A DNA stretch of 64,000 bases from NCBI RefSeq assembly GCF_023821985.2, contig NZ_CP098805.1, positions 558,001 through 622,000 on the forward strand, in the 5' to 3' direction. Under the pieces are notes generated by a model. That model worked only from the letters and a program-made list of their open reading frames with translations, was not told the origin of the DNA and made no database searches. This DNA comes from Dyadobacter chenhuakuii. Its GTDB lineage: Bacteria; Bacteroidota; Bacteroidia; Cytophagales; Spirosomataceae. Every line of letters starts with the position of its first letter. The first letter of the stretch is position 1. Below are positions 63,980-64,000 of the stretch, piece after piece. The position numbers and the translations under genes are program-made.

Positions 63980-64000
63980 CAGAGAGGAAGAGATTCGAAC
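63980..64000 (-). tRNA. Partial tRNA, probably tRNA-Ser (cut by window edge)
   Basis: On the minus strand the final bases read GTTCGAATCTCTTCCTCTCTG: a T loop (TTCGAAT), the 3' T-stem strand CTCTT, a 7-base acceptor strand CCTCTCT and a G discriminator. G73 suggests serine. CCA is not encoded. The 5' part lies outside the window. Confidence 0.6.

Overview
The window looks like a chromosomal segment of a Bacteroidota bacterium of the order Cytophagales, most like Dyadobacter. The evidence is three SusC-type TonB-dependent transporters, two SusD lipoproteins, FecI/FecR-type regulators, a Reg_prop/Y_Y_Y hybrid sensor kinase, IPT/TIG surface lipoproteins and a TAnnTTTG-type promoter box. No genome could be matched here, so the genus is an inference. 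There are no rRNA genes, CRISPR arrays or complete insertion sequences. A tRNA gene, probably serine, is cut by the right edge.

Layout. 1-3119: 3' part of a large FG-GAP/ASPIC repeat protein. 3152-7861: two luciferase-like flavin oxidoreductases, a DJ-1/PfpI protein, a SpxH/DsbA-like thioredoxin-fold protein and an alpha/beta hydrolase. 7973-9140: HigB-HigA toxin-antitoxin pair preceded by a 142-aa XRE regulator. 9248-12489: flavin reductase, Tat-exported carboxylesterase and cupin, ending at a clear terminator. 12608-18985: a hybrid sensor kinase without a DNA-binding domain, then a NarL-type response regulator and its histidine kinase. 18906-22880: an accessory island with a truncated YoeB, YefM with its operator, an XRE protein plus an unrecognised 569-aa protein with PD-(D/E)XK-like residues, a second HigA with only a remnant of HigB, a palindromic insertion element and a second XRE regulator.

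23121-38665 is a polysaccharide utilisation locus: GH26 mannanase, SusC, SusD, two IPT/TIG surface lipoproteins, a serine hydrolase, a sugar dehydrogenase-cytochrome c protein, a GH36 alpha-galactosidase and an esterase. Mannanase plus alpha-galactosidase points to galactomannan or galactoglucomannan. 38737-41124: cupin, then an XRE regulator translationally coupled to a YhcG-type nuclease. 41303-44737: a large HExxH metallopeptidase without a signal peptide. 45070-56017: a second SusC/SusD locus with carboxylesterase, ThuA protein and a ThuA-dehydrogenase-cytochrome c fusion. 55985-61377: ECF sigma factor, FecR and an STN-containing SusC that closely resembles the 45-kb SusC but has no SusD. 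61508-63883: an SDR-AraC pair and an MsrA-like protein.

The most notable pattern is a family of 137-142-aa XRE/coiled-coil regulators (8654, 22399 and 40653, plus a remnant at 21695). They share a conserved leader and each sits directly ahead of a different toxin-type cargo: HigBA, a decayed HigBA, or a YhcG nuclease. This looks like a modular regulator-plus-effector system. The second candidate is the XRE plus 569-aa nuclease-like pair at 19544-21654.
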